Source: Beroe forskalii (lineage: Eukaryota; Ctenophora; Nuda; Beroida; Beroidae). From it: DNA of 64,000 bases. Positions 22,386-34,700 of this stretch are shown here, one piece after another (position 1 is the stretch's first letter; every line of letters begins with the position of its first letter). Made by a program: the position numbers and the translations under genes. The stretch spans positions 62,001 to 126,000 of the forward strand of contig WFMF01000388.1 in NCBI GenBank assembly GCA_011033025.1, read 5' to 3'. The notes below the pieces were generated by a model, which was not told where the DNA came from, did no database searches, and saw nothing but the letters and a program-made list of their open reading frames with translations.

Positions 22386-22618
22386 TAATTAATGTATCTA
22401 ATGAAAGGGATTGGTTATGAATAAAATTAATTAATTTATCTAATGAATAAAGTAAAGTAAAGTTAAGTAAACATAATGATATTAAACCCTTTCTAATGTC
22501 ATACCCACTTGATCAATATCATAAATGTTAACAATTATTTACTTATTTAGCACCATTTGACTCCAGTGCCCATTCCACATATAGTAAAATTAATAAAAGG
22601 CAATTTTACAATAATTAA

Positions 22619-25037
22619 CCCTGCTAAATCCGACCTTTTTGCCTGCATCGAGATCCCGACCCGAGGTGGAAACAACCTCGCCCTATCTAGACACAATAAT
22701 TAATTTACGAACAGATCTGCAGACTGCTTCTCGAGCGAATGCGCAATTCGTTTTTATTAATTACCTCCTTCCAAGCCTTCTAATTTGCTTGATGATAGAT
22801 GTGTGAAATGTGTGGCGGGAATTACCAAAATGTGTGTACATCAATTAGATAAACAATGTAGTAGGTCAGCACAGTGTTCCTACACTGGATAGCGTTCTGT
22901 GAAACTCTAAACTTGCATTAGGTACAAAGTTGACTGTAGAGTGTAGGGACCCATAATTAAGATACTCAATAATAATATGACATAAGTTATGATAATAAAC
23001 TATGTGCATAGGTAGGAGTATAATTGTGGTCGACGTTTTTCAAGACAATTTTGTCAAAACTATCAATTCTTCACTGAAAGTTCTGTTCCAACATTAATAC
23101 CTATATCACGTCACAAAGTGATGTCATTTTAGATCAAAATGAAGCTAGAACAATGAAGCAAAATTCTGTGATAACCGTGTTGATCAATTCTTCAATTAAG
23201 TAAAAGGCGTTCTGTCTCTCGTGTTTTTGTTCATTATTTTGCTCATAAAAGACTGTTAATCTCGCAAACACGATATTAGGTGTCAACTATTTTTCCTCAT
23301 AGATATAGATTATAGAGTCAATCACCTGTTCTCACTATTCCACCAGTGTCACACATCTGTTCTCACTAATATTCCCGCCAGTGTCACACACCTGTTCTCA
23401 CTATTCCCACCAGTGTCACGCACCTGTTCTCACTATTCCACCAGTGTCACACATCTGTTCTCACCATTTCCACCAGTGTCACAAACCTGTTCTCACCATT
23501 TCCATCAGAGGTCACGTACCTGTTATCACTATTCCCACCAGTGTCACACATCTGTTCTCACCATTTCCACCAGTGTCACACATCTGTTCTCACTATTCCA
23601 CCAGTGTCACACACCTGTTCTCACTATTCCCACCAGTGTCACGCACCTGTTCTCACTATTCCCACCAGTGTCACGCACCTGTTCTCACTATTCCCACCGG
23701 TGTCACACACCTGTTCTCACTATTCTCACCAGTGTTACACACTTGTTCTCAATATTGAATATTCCCACAAGTGTCACGCACCTGTTCTCACTATTCCCAC
23801 CAGTGTCACACGCCTGTTCTCACTATACAAACCACTGTCACACCTGTTCTCACTATTCCCACCAGTGTCACACACCTGTTCTCACGCTATTCCCACCAGT
23901 GTCACGCACCTGTTCTCACTGTTCCCACCAGTGTCACGCACCTGTTTTCACTATTCCCACCAGTTTCACACACCTGTTATCACTATTCCCACCAGTGCCA
24001 CACACCTGTTATCACTATTCCCACCAGTGTCACACAACTCTTCTCACTATTCCCAGTGTCACGCACCTGTTCTCACTGTTCCCACCAGTGTCACGCACCT
24101 ATTCTCACCATTTCCATCAGTGTCACACAACTGTTCTCACTATTCCCACCGGTGTCACACACCTGTTCTCACTATTCCCACCTGTTTCACCAGTGATATT
24201 TTCAAACACAAGGATATATCTTGGATTATGATATGAATCAACTAATCAATAAATAGCCCTATCGTGCATAATTGATTGTTGCACTGCACCATAATAAAGT
24301 AATAAGTTATCTATCTCCACTCGACCATAACAAGTTTTGATGTGCTACGGTGCATAAACGGGTTTTTTAAGGTGCACTGTAAAAAGGTAGGCTAGAGGTG
24401 CATGATAAACCATATATGGTTTCAACATATATGTTGAAAGTTCAATAAAAGATGGACGACGATAAATATCATTCTATTTCCAGAAATATCTTTCAATTTA
24501 ATATTTTGCTTTTAGAAAATGGTCATAAAATAACCTGCTTCTAATTTCCTGAATAAATGGGGATTACCGGTTGTAAGTTCCACCCATGGATGTTTGTGTA
24601 AGCTGTATGTGAGAGTTGCGGTGTATTACACACAAACCTATGATATATGATACGTGCTGCAATCATATCTACAATTGCAACCTACATACGTGAATATCAC
24701 AATCCCGCTACATGAAAATATTACAGTAGCAGAACGCCTCCTTGCAAGTAAACTAATTAGCGTGTCTGGGAGGGCGAGGTTGATTCCACCTCGGGTCGGG
24801 TTCTGGATGCAGAAAACCACTATATCAGCCAAATTTTTTTCTGATCATGTTTAAAAACCACTAAATTTCTCATTGTTTTTCAGATAGTAGTTAAATGATA
24901 GTTACATGGTCTTAAAGCAGATAAAATTCTGCTAAAATACATGTGTGTCAATAATTCAGACAGTAAGTAACAGCTAAGTTATGGCCAATTGAAGAGGAGG
25001 GCGAGGCGGAATCAACCTCGTGCCAGTTTTAGCAGGG
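22619..25037. mobile_element. piggyBac-like non-autonomous element with TTAA target sites
   Basis: The left end is TTAA|CCCTGCTAAA and the right end TTTAGCAGGG|TTAA (TTAA at 22615-22618 and 25038-25041). TTAA duplication with CCC...GGG termini is the piggyBac hallmark. Inverted subterminal arms extend further: GACCCGAGGTGGAAACAACC at 22661 matches the complement of the stretch around 24775-24797, with extra sequence between that arm and the right tip, where another related stretch (GGCGAGGCGGAATCAACC) occurs near 25000. No transposase frame is visible. The interior contains an 860-bp minisatellite and otherwise AT-rich sequence. Confidence 0.72.
23325..24195. repeat. 32-bp minisatellite (CACCTGTTCTCACTATTCCCACCAGTGT core), about 27 units
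   Basis: Units differ by substitutions (CACACACC/CACGCACC) and by small gains or losses (Ca-TTTCCA, ATATTGAATATTCC), giving three overlapping open frames of 125-272 codons (SHTCSHYSHQC pattern) that are artefacts of the repeat. The array lies wholly inside the piggyBac-like element, so it either expanded after insertion or travels with the element. Confidence 0.92.
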
Positions 25038-25559
25038 TTAACAAATAGGAATTAATTCAATATGAAAAATAGAAAGGGGTAGGTTATGAGTGGAAAGGTG
25101 TGGGTTATTAGTGGGAAGGGGTGGGTTATGAGTGGTAGATTGCACTAAAACTACCATACTACATAGCAACACTCACAATTTAAGGATTTTTACTCTTGTT
25201 GCGAGCAAGATGTGTAAGTGAAAAACTTTATCTTTTGACCACAAAACATTTTATTGGAAGAAAATTTAAAGAATGTAGGTAGCAACATAGCTTTGTGCAA
25301 TATTACATTCATGAAATACCAAAAGTAAAAAGTTCTCAATGAAACAAAGCTATTATTATAATTATTAAATCTGGCAATAGTGAATACTTGAATATAATAC
25401 TATCGTGCCTCTTCAATGAAACAAAAGGTTGAATTTTTCCGGCTTTTAAAAACTTTTCATCAAGAACGTTTACTTCCCGACAGGACCTGAAATTGACCAA
25501 TTCTGTAGGGGTGTATAGCGTAAGCGCCTGGTTAGGTGAAAATCTAAAGTGATAAAATA

Positions 25560-26090
25560 AGACTTCGTAGGATGTTACCCTACCCACGCGCGCGGCGCAA
25601 CGTTCCACATTTGCATTTGGACGTCACTTTGCCATCCAGTCAGAAAAAATAAACGGAGCAACGTCGGTCGAAATAAGACTTTATTTTACGGAGCCTTATT
25701 TTGCGCATGCGAGCGCGCCGCTGCGCTTCCATAAAAAAGCGCGAGCGTGCGCGAGCCCGAACACACAGAGATTGAATAAATTAAAAAACCACAAAGGGGC
25801 ACTTGTCGAGTCTGACGTCGTCACGACGTCACTTGCATTTCCTAAGCCCGGGCCGCATAGGTGTGCGTACGCGCCGCGCAACGCAGACAGGGATATACGT
25901 GTTTAGCAACACTTGCATTAATGACTAGACGTAGATCTATATAATTTCAAATTTTAAATTTTATTTAAAATACTCTGCGAGTCGTGGCGCGCGCGAGGGG
26001 GTCAGGCAACGCCTGACAAAGGGGCACCACTTCCCCTAACGAGGGGTGTTGGAGCAAGGCGCGGCGCGCGCGCGTAAAACTAGGGATCAT
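25560..26090. promoter_or_regulatory. CpG-rich block, possible distal promoter of the PLC-gamma gene
   Basis: In otherwise AT-rich surroundings, this stretch is dense in CG (GCGCATGCGAGCGCGCC, GTGCGCGAGCCCG, GGCGCGGCGCGCGCGCG). It also contains the palindrome GACGTCGTCACGACGTC (25813) and an AAC-loop hairpin (26001-26017). It lies between the divergent SYCP2 and PLC-gamma starts. A promoter role is inference; the block may instead be the GC-rich end of a mobile element, as the hairpins suggest. The adjoining 25140-25560 is plain AT-rich sequence. Confidence 0.3.
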
Positions 26091-26379
26091 GGTTAGAGCA
26101 AGGGCACCACTAAGGGCTTTAAAACCTATATAACATTGCATAATGTATGAATTTATAATTGCACAATGCACGTAAATTTGCAATAATAATGTGGCCGTGG
26201 TAACTTTTGCTGTAGGCGAAAATTACCATACTACGGTATTCCAGAAAGATAAGTCCAAAGTCATCGTTCCTTTTGTTTAAAATAGAAATCCTGAGACACG
26301 TGTGTGTCCCAGAAGATAAGTTACTTTTTATTTTTATTTTTTATTTTTCAAAAATATGTTGACAAATTAGTGGGCATGT

Positions 26380-27160
26380 GCCCTGTGCAGATTAAATTAA
26401 ATCAGTTCTATTCGAATGCTTTCTATTTATTATTTCTGCTACTACAGCTAAATGCTGTGCTTTAGTTTTGGAATTTGACGTTTTTACTTCGAATTCAAGA
26501 TCTCAAGATGGAGAATGGACATTACTTGAATAATGGAGGTCCGTTGATAATCAATGTGGAGTCAGTGATAGCAGTAACCAAATTATAGTTTTGAAATTAA
26601 ATGTTAAGAGCAATTGAAGGTTACAAAAGTGTACAATTTACTAGAGTCAAATATAGGAGTTTTAGATTACGAACACAGTTGCTGGCCTGGATTTATGCAA
26701 GCTTAACAAAATTGTCCAATGTCAGTATGAAAATCAGCTGTCAGAATTAACATCTTGCAATCAAAACGGAACAAAAGTCACATGGTTTGGCATGACTAAC
26801 CAACTAACTATTATTCCACTCTGCTCCTTCCGAAAATTGAATGTTTAATGCTGTTTTGATTTCGTAACTTTTGATCTGATTGGAATCTTTGATGTGGTAA
26901 AAAGTATTCAATTAATTTGGATTGATAGGTCTAATTTGCGAATGAGGTGCTGTGTAGCAATGCCAAGTGATCTGTGTATTTGAAGTTTCTGTATAATGCT
27001 GTTTTGATTTTTTGCTCAAAACTTTTATTGACCTAATTGGAATATTTTGATGCAGTAAAAAGTGTTAAATCAATTAACAATTTGAATTGTATTATTTGAA
27101 ATTTGCAAAGAAGATGCTCTGTTGCAGTGTCAAGCTGAGTGAGATGTGTGAAATCATGGA
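26380..27160 (+). repeat. second, decayed copy of the Helitron-like dispersed repeat
   Basis: AATGCTTTCTATTTATTATTTC through TCAAGATCTCAAGATGGA parallels 18960-19055, and ATCTTGCAATCAAAACGGAACA to CACTCTGCTCCTTCC parallels 19310-19385. The terminal part (GCTGTTTTGATTTCGTAAC through GAGGTGCTGTG and GTGATCTGTGTATTTG) is present twice in tandem (26848-26990 and 26994-27155). The copy has lost the clean hairpin end and is clearly older than the 18786-19582 copy. Confidence 0.6.
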
Positions 27161-27506
27161 ATCAATGGGCCTAGCCTAGCGCTATACTAGTATAGTATAG
27201 ATGTATAAAAAAGATGTCTGTATTGCAGCAGATTGCATGGTATCTTGGTGTTCAAGTATAAAGTTACAGAGTTGAAGAAAAGTTTTGCAGATTAACGTCC
27301 ATCTTTTGAAGAATTCATTTCCTATTATTTACTTTAAAAAACAAATGTAATCTTGTGAAATAAGATAGTACTATAGAGATTAAAATATTAGTTTTGACTT
27401 GTCAATGGGCTATGTCCATCCCTTCTGACTTTGAGCCGAAGGTGTGAAGGTGACGTCCAAATGTGAAACATTGTGCTGAGGGTAGGGTAACATCCTAGGA
27501 TTGAAC

Positions 27507-27713
27507 TTGTTGATTGGTGATACTGATAACTGAGCTTTTTTGTTGTTGCAATAAGCAATTGATGATGCAGTGGATAGCAGATGCCCACCTTGAAATCGGC
27601 ACCAATCAGCGCTGATCAGCGCTTATTGCAAGGTGCTCATCTGCCATCCACTGCATCATCAATTGCTTATTGCAACATAAAAAAGGTCAATTATCAGTAT
27701 CACCAATCAACAA
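27507..27713. mobile_element. palindromic miniature element with arms of about 85 bp
   Basis: The left arm (27507-27590: TTGTTGATTGGTGATACTG through GCAATAAGCAATTGATGATG) is the imperfect reverse complement of the right arm (27630-27713). Only about 40 bp containing CAATCAGCGCTGATCAGCG separate them. Arms this long with a tiny core make a foldback or MITE-type element. The flank to 27840 holds five or more further GCTGATCAGCG/GCTGATCACCG units, the same motif as the block at 20780-20935. There is no coding content. Confidence 0.7.
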
Positions 27714-27839
27714 TCGACCCACTGCTGATCAGCGCTGATGAAATTTTAAATTTTTCCATCGGTGCTGATCAGCGCCGATCAGCGCTGATCACCGCTGATC
27801 AGTGGTGGGTCGGCGCTGATCACCGCTGATCCTGTTGAT

Positions 27840-28701
27840 TGCAAGGTTTGCATCTGCTCAGTGGATTAAGTGTATGGAGCATGCTATGGATTTTACAGAC
27901 AAATGCAATAAGTTCTAATGCAAAGGATTTGACTGTCAGCAGTTGTAAATGTATTGAAAAGGATCATGTTGTATCAATACTTTGTAAAGAGTTAGTAGAT
28001 GTCTATTAATTGTCAATAGACGTCTACTATCAAGATAGTAGACCTCTATTAAGTGTGCCGGGCTACTTGGATACTGCCCATTTTTACATAAATTAGACAT
28101 GCCTGATATTGTCAGAGGGATAAAAGATGAGACTGCTCATCTGCAGGGGAAATTTGAGACTCATCACCATCAAGCAAGTTGTGTGATGGTTGTATTACAG
28201 CAAAAGCTTTTTGAGTCTCAGGATAATGTGGTGCTGCAATTAAATTGCTGAACTTATGTTCAGTGATCATAAAACACTCCAAAAGCTGAGGTAGGCATAA
28301 TTGGACTGATGATGCCTGAACACCACTCATCATGGTGTGACTTACTTGGATCTTGGTACTCACCACATTGAATCACCTATGGGGTTTTTATGTGTTAGTG
28401 TTCAAGTGCAGAGTTGGAGAAAATCTTGCATATTGATGTCTTGAAGAAATCATTCTTTATTTTATGGATCATAAAAGATGTTCCCTTAAAAGTCCATTCA
28501 TTGATTATTCGAATTTTTGATTAAATTGTTGATCTGAGTACCTTAGACAGGTGCATAATTGAATGATTAAGTGCAATGATTAGTGCTCTTGCCAAATTGT
28601 GTTGCTCAGATGTCAATTATATACTTTAATAGCTATAGCTTTAAAGTGCCTAACGATAAATTTCATGATCAATCATATCAACCACAGCAAGGAGGGTTAA
28701 G
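27840..28701. other. non-coding upstream region of PLC-gamma, repeat remnants
   Basis: This holds a duplicated segment (GTTCAAGTGCAGAGTTGGAGAAAA near 28402, related to 27250-27310) and a short inverted repeat TAGTAGATGTCTATTAA/TAGTAGACCTCTATTAA near 27991-28053. A minus-strand frame of 84 codons at 28112-28366 has protein-like composition but no recognisable domain or splice partners. No TATA box is evident near the PLC-gamma start. Confidence 0.4.
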
Positions 28702-31700
28702 ATGAGATTTGGAAAGAAGAAACAAAATAATGCACCTCTTAAACCGGTGAGTCGATTCAAGAACCATGCAACTCTTTAGATCATTAGATATCCTTTTTCT
28801 TTGTTCTCATCAATCAATGTAAGCATTATCAAAGAATCAAAAATTTCAATTGAGAGAACTACTCTATTTTAGAACTAACTGGGAAAACTTTCAAATACTA
28901 AGTAATACCTACCTGAATGGGACAGCTGTCCTTCTTAGTACTGACACTCTTGACTAATATAACTCTCCTATGTGCAACCACCCACCAACTCACAAATTAG
29001 TGCCTTGCCAACTCAGATACACTTGTGATTTACTTGACAAAAGTTGGGGATGTTGGTGTACACTGTACATCTTGCTCCAATTGAAACCTTGACCCTATGT
29101 GTGCAGACGGCTTGATTGACAGAGGCATTGATAAAGACACGCAGATTTCCTCTGGGCACTTCAACTTTTTATATAAATTCCATCAGAAGCACACAATTTC
29201 ATGTGTCTTTTTAGAGGCATTTTTCAATTGAGCTTTCTGCACACATATTATGGGTAAAACTTTTAAATACTAGTCTGTATTATATGTGACATGTTTTAAT
29301 AATATTAATATCAAAGTTTCTAAACCATGAATCCAAGTGGCACAACATGGGTAATATGGGAATCACATTCCCAGTCAAATTTCGGGCTATGGCTCACCTC
29401 CTAGTCGGTTGCCCTGGAGACTGTCCTTAACTGCTTTATCCCTGACAGTTAGGTCTGAGCTGACAAGTCGCTAGCATTGCACTATGCTAGCAAATTCCTA
29501 CTGAACTCACCAGTAGTGGAACGCATCTAACGCGTTCTATTGGTTTTGTAACTTGTGTGAGTATTTTGATGTGTCAAGAGCCTCTCTATGATATGTCATA
29601 CAAGTTACATCATCACTAGTGCAGCAAAACCAGTAAGGGATCAATATGAATATAATTACTACCTTTCTATATACCAACTAACCACCACTATTGCAGGAAC
29701 CACATTATCTTGAATGTATCCCAACAGCTACATTCGACCACAATATGTGTCTGCATGTGAGCTCAACAACTTAGTAGGTATCTCCATGTACCCAATAACT
29801 CAAAAGCTCCTTGTGAGCCTAACATCCCAATAGCTCCAGGGGAGCCCAACAACCCAATAGCTCCAGGGGAGCCCAACAACCCAATAGCTCAGGGGGCCCA
29901 ACAACCCAATAGCTCCAGGGGGCCCAACAACCCAATAGCTCCAGGGGGCCCAACAACCCAATAGCTCAGGGGCCCAACAACCCAATAGCTCAGGGGGCCC
30001 AACAACCCAATAGCTCACCCAACAATAGCTCCAGGGGGCCCAACAACCCAATAGCTCAGGGGGGCCCAACAACCCAATAGCTCCAGGGGAGCCCAACAAC
30101 CCAATAGCTCCAGGGGCCCAGCTCAGAACAACCAATAGCTCCAGGGGAGCCCAACAACCAATAGCTCCAGGGGAGCCCAACAACCCAATAGCTCCAGGGG
30201 AGCCCAACAACCCAATAGCTCCAGGAGAGCCCAACAACCCAATAGCTCCAGGGGAGCCCAACAACCCAATAGCTTCATGTGAGCCCATCAACCCAAGCAA
30301 ATCACCATGGTCATTGGCTATTGGCAACACCCCACTCTCTTTTGTAAGTGGGGTGGGTGGAGAATAACAGTGTTATCCTCCTCCCCAAGAACCATGGCAT
30401 GGGAGCCCAACAACCCAATAGCTCCATGTGAGCCCAACAACCCAATAGCTCCAGGGGAGCCCAACAATCCAATAGCTCCAGGGGCCCAACAACCCAATAG
30501 CTCCAGGGAGCCCAACAATCCAATAGCTCCAAGGGAGCCCAACAACCCAATAGCTCCAAGGGAGCCCAACAACCAATAGCTCCAAGGAGCCCAACAACCA
30601 ATAGCTCCAAGGGAGCCCAACAACCAATAGCTCCAGGGTAGCCCAACAACCCAATAGCTACAGGGAATTCCAACAACCCAATAGCTCCAGGAGAGCCCAA
30701 CAACCCAATAGCTCCAGGGAGCCCAACAACCCAAAAGCTCCATGTGAGCCCATCAACCAAATAGCTCCAGGGGAGCCCAGCAACCAATAGCTCCATGTGA
30801 GCCCATCAACCCAAGCAAATCACCATGGTCATTGGCTATTGGCAACACCCCACTCTCTTTTGTAAGTGGGGTGGGTGGAGAATAACAGTGTTATCCTCCT
30901 CCCCAAGAACCATGTGAGCCCAACAACCCAATAGCTCCATGTGAGCCCAAAAACATTATAGCTCCATCAAACCAAATAGCTCCATATCTACATTTAGCCT
31001 AACAACCCAACAGCTCTATGTGAGCCAAATAGTTCCATATGAGCTCAACAACCAAAGCAACTCCCAAGCAATCTAATAACTCCTCACTATTACAAAACTG
31101 CTGCCAGTTATAATCTACCTATATCAGGTCACAGTTTTTGGCAACACTCTACTTTCCTTTCAAAGTGGGGTGGGTGGAGAATAACAGTGTTGTTCTCTGC
31201 CCCAAGAACCAAGACCTGGAAGCCGTTTGCTCCAAACACAGCTGTTTCCAGTGGGCACATGAACAATATGTACTGAATGCAACACTGTTACACCATATGA
31301 AATTTACGTGGTAACTTCACGCATTTAACAAAAATGCTTGCACCAAAATTTGCTTCCAACCTAGTAGTAGTACAAAATTAAAAAAAATACATTACAAATT
31401 TACCAAATAAACCAATTTACCTAATCAACATGAATACTATAACCACTTTGTCAATGGAAAAAGACCACAAACTTTATTGATATAACAAAAATCATTGCAC
31501 ACCAACTTCGTTAAACTGGGAAGTTTTAGACTAATTATTCCCTTGCATCCAGTGGATAATGAAAATGCAGTTTTTAGAAACGAATAACACGCCATCACTT
31601 ATAGAAAAACCACACAATTTTAAGCTGTCCCAGCATTAAAGTCAACCAAAAAGCCATTCTGATAGATATCAGACATAAATGTTGCGATGAAACCTACTTG

Positions 31701-34700
31701 AGAGTACATCAATGAAACACAAAAAGCTTTTCATACACGCCAAAAAGATATGAAAAAGGACTTTGATAGTGGATACCTCATCACATGCAGTAGTAACACC
31801 ATGGATAACTATGACAAGAATTCATGAATCTAATGCAACTAACCACACCCTACCGTCAAGGTAATCTGTGAACTGCACAAATCATAAATTAACAGAGAAA
31901 AAGCAAGGTAACTCATAATACAGTATTATATACTAAACATCAGCTATAAAATATGGAAGTACTGACAGAAAATCCATCCTTTATTAGGTAAACAATGGAT
32001 AAAACGAAAATGAAACAAGAAATAACCAAATTGTTAAACCATCAAAGTTATGTGAAAAGTAGGCAAAAATAATCTAAGCACGTGGATGCTAATGATAGTC
32101 GACCACAGAACACTGCTCAGAGACACTTTAGTAATAACATAGTAAACTGCCTCATTCTTGAGCCTGAACAAAACACACTTTTCGATTGCAAAAAGGACCT
32201 TAAGGACAGGAGCTTTACCTGCAGGAATATACAAAAAACATACCAAGAAATAGAAACAAACCAAAAAGGGTTATTCACTCTGTTCGCCCAATAATGAGGA
32301 ACATGACACAGGACATTCTTTCCCATTACTTGTCCTAGAAATAAAGAAGAATGGGAGGAGAAGATTTGGTTGCTTCATCGCCTCAAAAAGAAGCAAACTG
32401 TATGTATTCGGCTCAAGTTGAACAGACAGATAACTGCTTGAGCTGGGGCCATTGGGGTCTATTACCCAATTGGAGAATATAGATAAGCGAACAATACTCT
32501 GTATAGATATCTGTCCTCTACTATATAGATTATTAGTTATGCCAACATATTATCAGCCAAACCGCGACCGTTGCCTCTCAGACTATATTCACCGAGAAGT
32601 ACCATTGCAGTATTGCACGTTCCTATTGTTTCTCCTGCCTATCTTTTAAAATTTCGGTCACTTCAGTGAAAACATGCCAAAACCAGATGGTCTTTACCTC
32701 AAGCTGAAAAAGCCACTTTTTACTCTAATTTACAGATTCCCAGCCAATTGTCAAAAAATTCCACTGGGCCATGAATGGCCTCTTCATTGCAACTAAGTTA
32801 AGGACCAAAATTACACTGAAAATTGGAAATCCACTGTTATGACCAATATATTTACATATTTGATCAACATCTTCTTCAGCTCTAAATTAAGATAATTATG
32901 GTTGCATCAACATAAAATTAGCCTATGCTTACAAAGGCTCGTTCTATGGTTTACTTTGACAAGTGATACTTCATACCTACTTCAAAAACCTGACCAAGAA
33001 TTGTCCTTGTTCTTGGGACAGTTGTAACAGTTAATGTCTTATTAATATTTCAATTAAGGACAGTCGTCCTAGTCAGGATTCTTGGATAGTACTGCTTAAA
33101 GTTACTTGACTTCTTGTCTTCTTATGATATATTAGGATAATCAATTAAGTATTATGTGCAATAAAGAAAATAAATTTAAGTCTGGCCCATCCAGTCCCAT
33201 CACTTGCAAGTTTCAGGCATCTGCTTTTAACATAATTTAATATCTTTCTAGGAAAAAATTGAGATTCATGAGGATGTATCCTGCTTATCTATCACAGAGT
33301 GTCTGTTGTAAGTGTAAATACTGTTGAGAGATTTCTATGATTTGAATGATTTCCTTTCTTGAAACCTCCACTTACTGTGAATATGAAAGTATCTACTATC
33401 TATGTTCATATTTTATCTCATGAATTTAAAATCTAAACATGAAAGTGGTGTTTGATGTCACAAATTGTTCAGGTTTGCCCAAGATGAACATCAAATCATG
33501 CAATTTTTGGGCCCTAATCAGAAACAGAAAATTCTTAAATACGACCTTGATAGTCATCAGCTGATAATCAAAAGTATTGGTCATAACTGTAAGCTTGACC
33601 TCATTAGATGTGAAGATATCAAAGAGGTATGTTTATTTCTTTACATGATTTCATTGATTAATAAGTAGAAGTAGGTTTGTTAATTTGTAGCATCCTAGAT
33701 CTAATTCTAGTCTGCCTATTTCATTTATAATATAACAATGTCACCAAAACATTACATTAGGAATTAACCAAAACCATTTCATGAGGATTATTCACCAAAA
33801 ACGTAGATTAGGATGGTTAATTTGACAAGATTCATGATAACTTTAATGATGTTATATAGAAAATTAATCAATAGGGTATATTCTTCGCCAGGTACGCTAT
33901 GCTACAGAATGCTTTCAACTCCTGAAGTTATCTGCAGAAATTGACCTGTGTGTCACAATCAAATACAGAGTTGACGAAAGCTTTGTATGGAACTCATTCA
34001 AATTTGAAGGTTTGTGTAGATCCATTAGAGCATTAATGCATAAAATATTAATGCATAAAATATGATATAAATCATTGTACAGTAGACTGCAAGCATATTT
34101 TCATTTTCCCTGCGTCCTCATATCAAGTCATAAATAATAAATAGCTTAATTTTGGTTTCAGCATTTGATCCAGATTCTGCTCAAAAGTGGGTGCACACAC
34201 TGCGATTGATGCAGGAAGCCAAAATCCACAAGCAGTCCCCTGACAAAATAAAGGAAATCTTTATAAACCGCTTCCCATACCTCTTGGAATCTGTGTCCCT
34301 TGATGGGTAAGTATTCTCGTTTAAATCATGATCTGCTTAATCGATTTTAAAGTTTTTGATTTTTGCTTTTTTGTGGGCTGTGGTATAATGTAACAGATTG
34401 ACGTTATTATGTACTTTTATATGTACCTTGCTTTGATGGTGAACCGTCTACAGTTTACAAATTATGTTCATATTGGAATGGTACGAGATGATTCGATTTT
34501 CAAATGCTAGATCTTTAGATCTAGCATCAGGCCCTGTTTTGATACCGTGCTCACAATGGCTGTTTGCAGGCAAATCAGTCCAAAGGAACTGAAAGTGTTC
34601 CTCTGCGATGCAATGAATTTCAAGCTGGAGACCGAGGAACTGAATCAAATCATGAAGGTTCGTGAGTCAAAGTTCAACTTCTCCATGTTATCATTAAAGC

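Noticed and set aside
23325-24195. CRISPR-like array
   Set aside because: The repeats are contiguous with no unique spacers and the genome is eukaryotic.
23381-24236. Long plus-strand frames (up to 272 codons) with an SHTCSHYSHQC pattern
   Set aside because: They are translations of the 32-bp minisatellite in three frames; no gene context.
28112-28366. 84-codon minus frame with protein-like composition
   Set aside because: No recognisable motif, and no splice link to SYCP2, which starts at 20966.
29800-30796. Several minus frames with an ELLGCWAP pattern
   Set aside because: They are products of the 27-bp minisatellite; overlapping frames are all open for the same reason.
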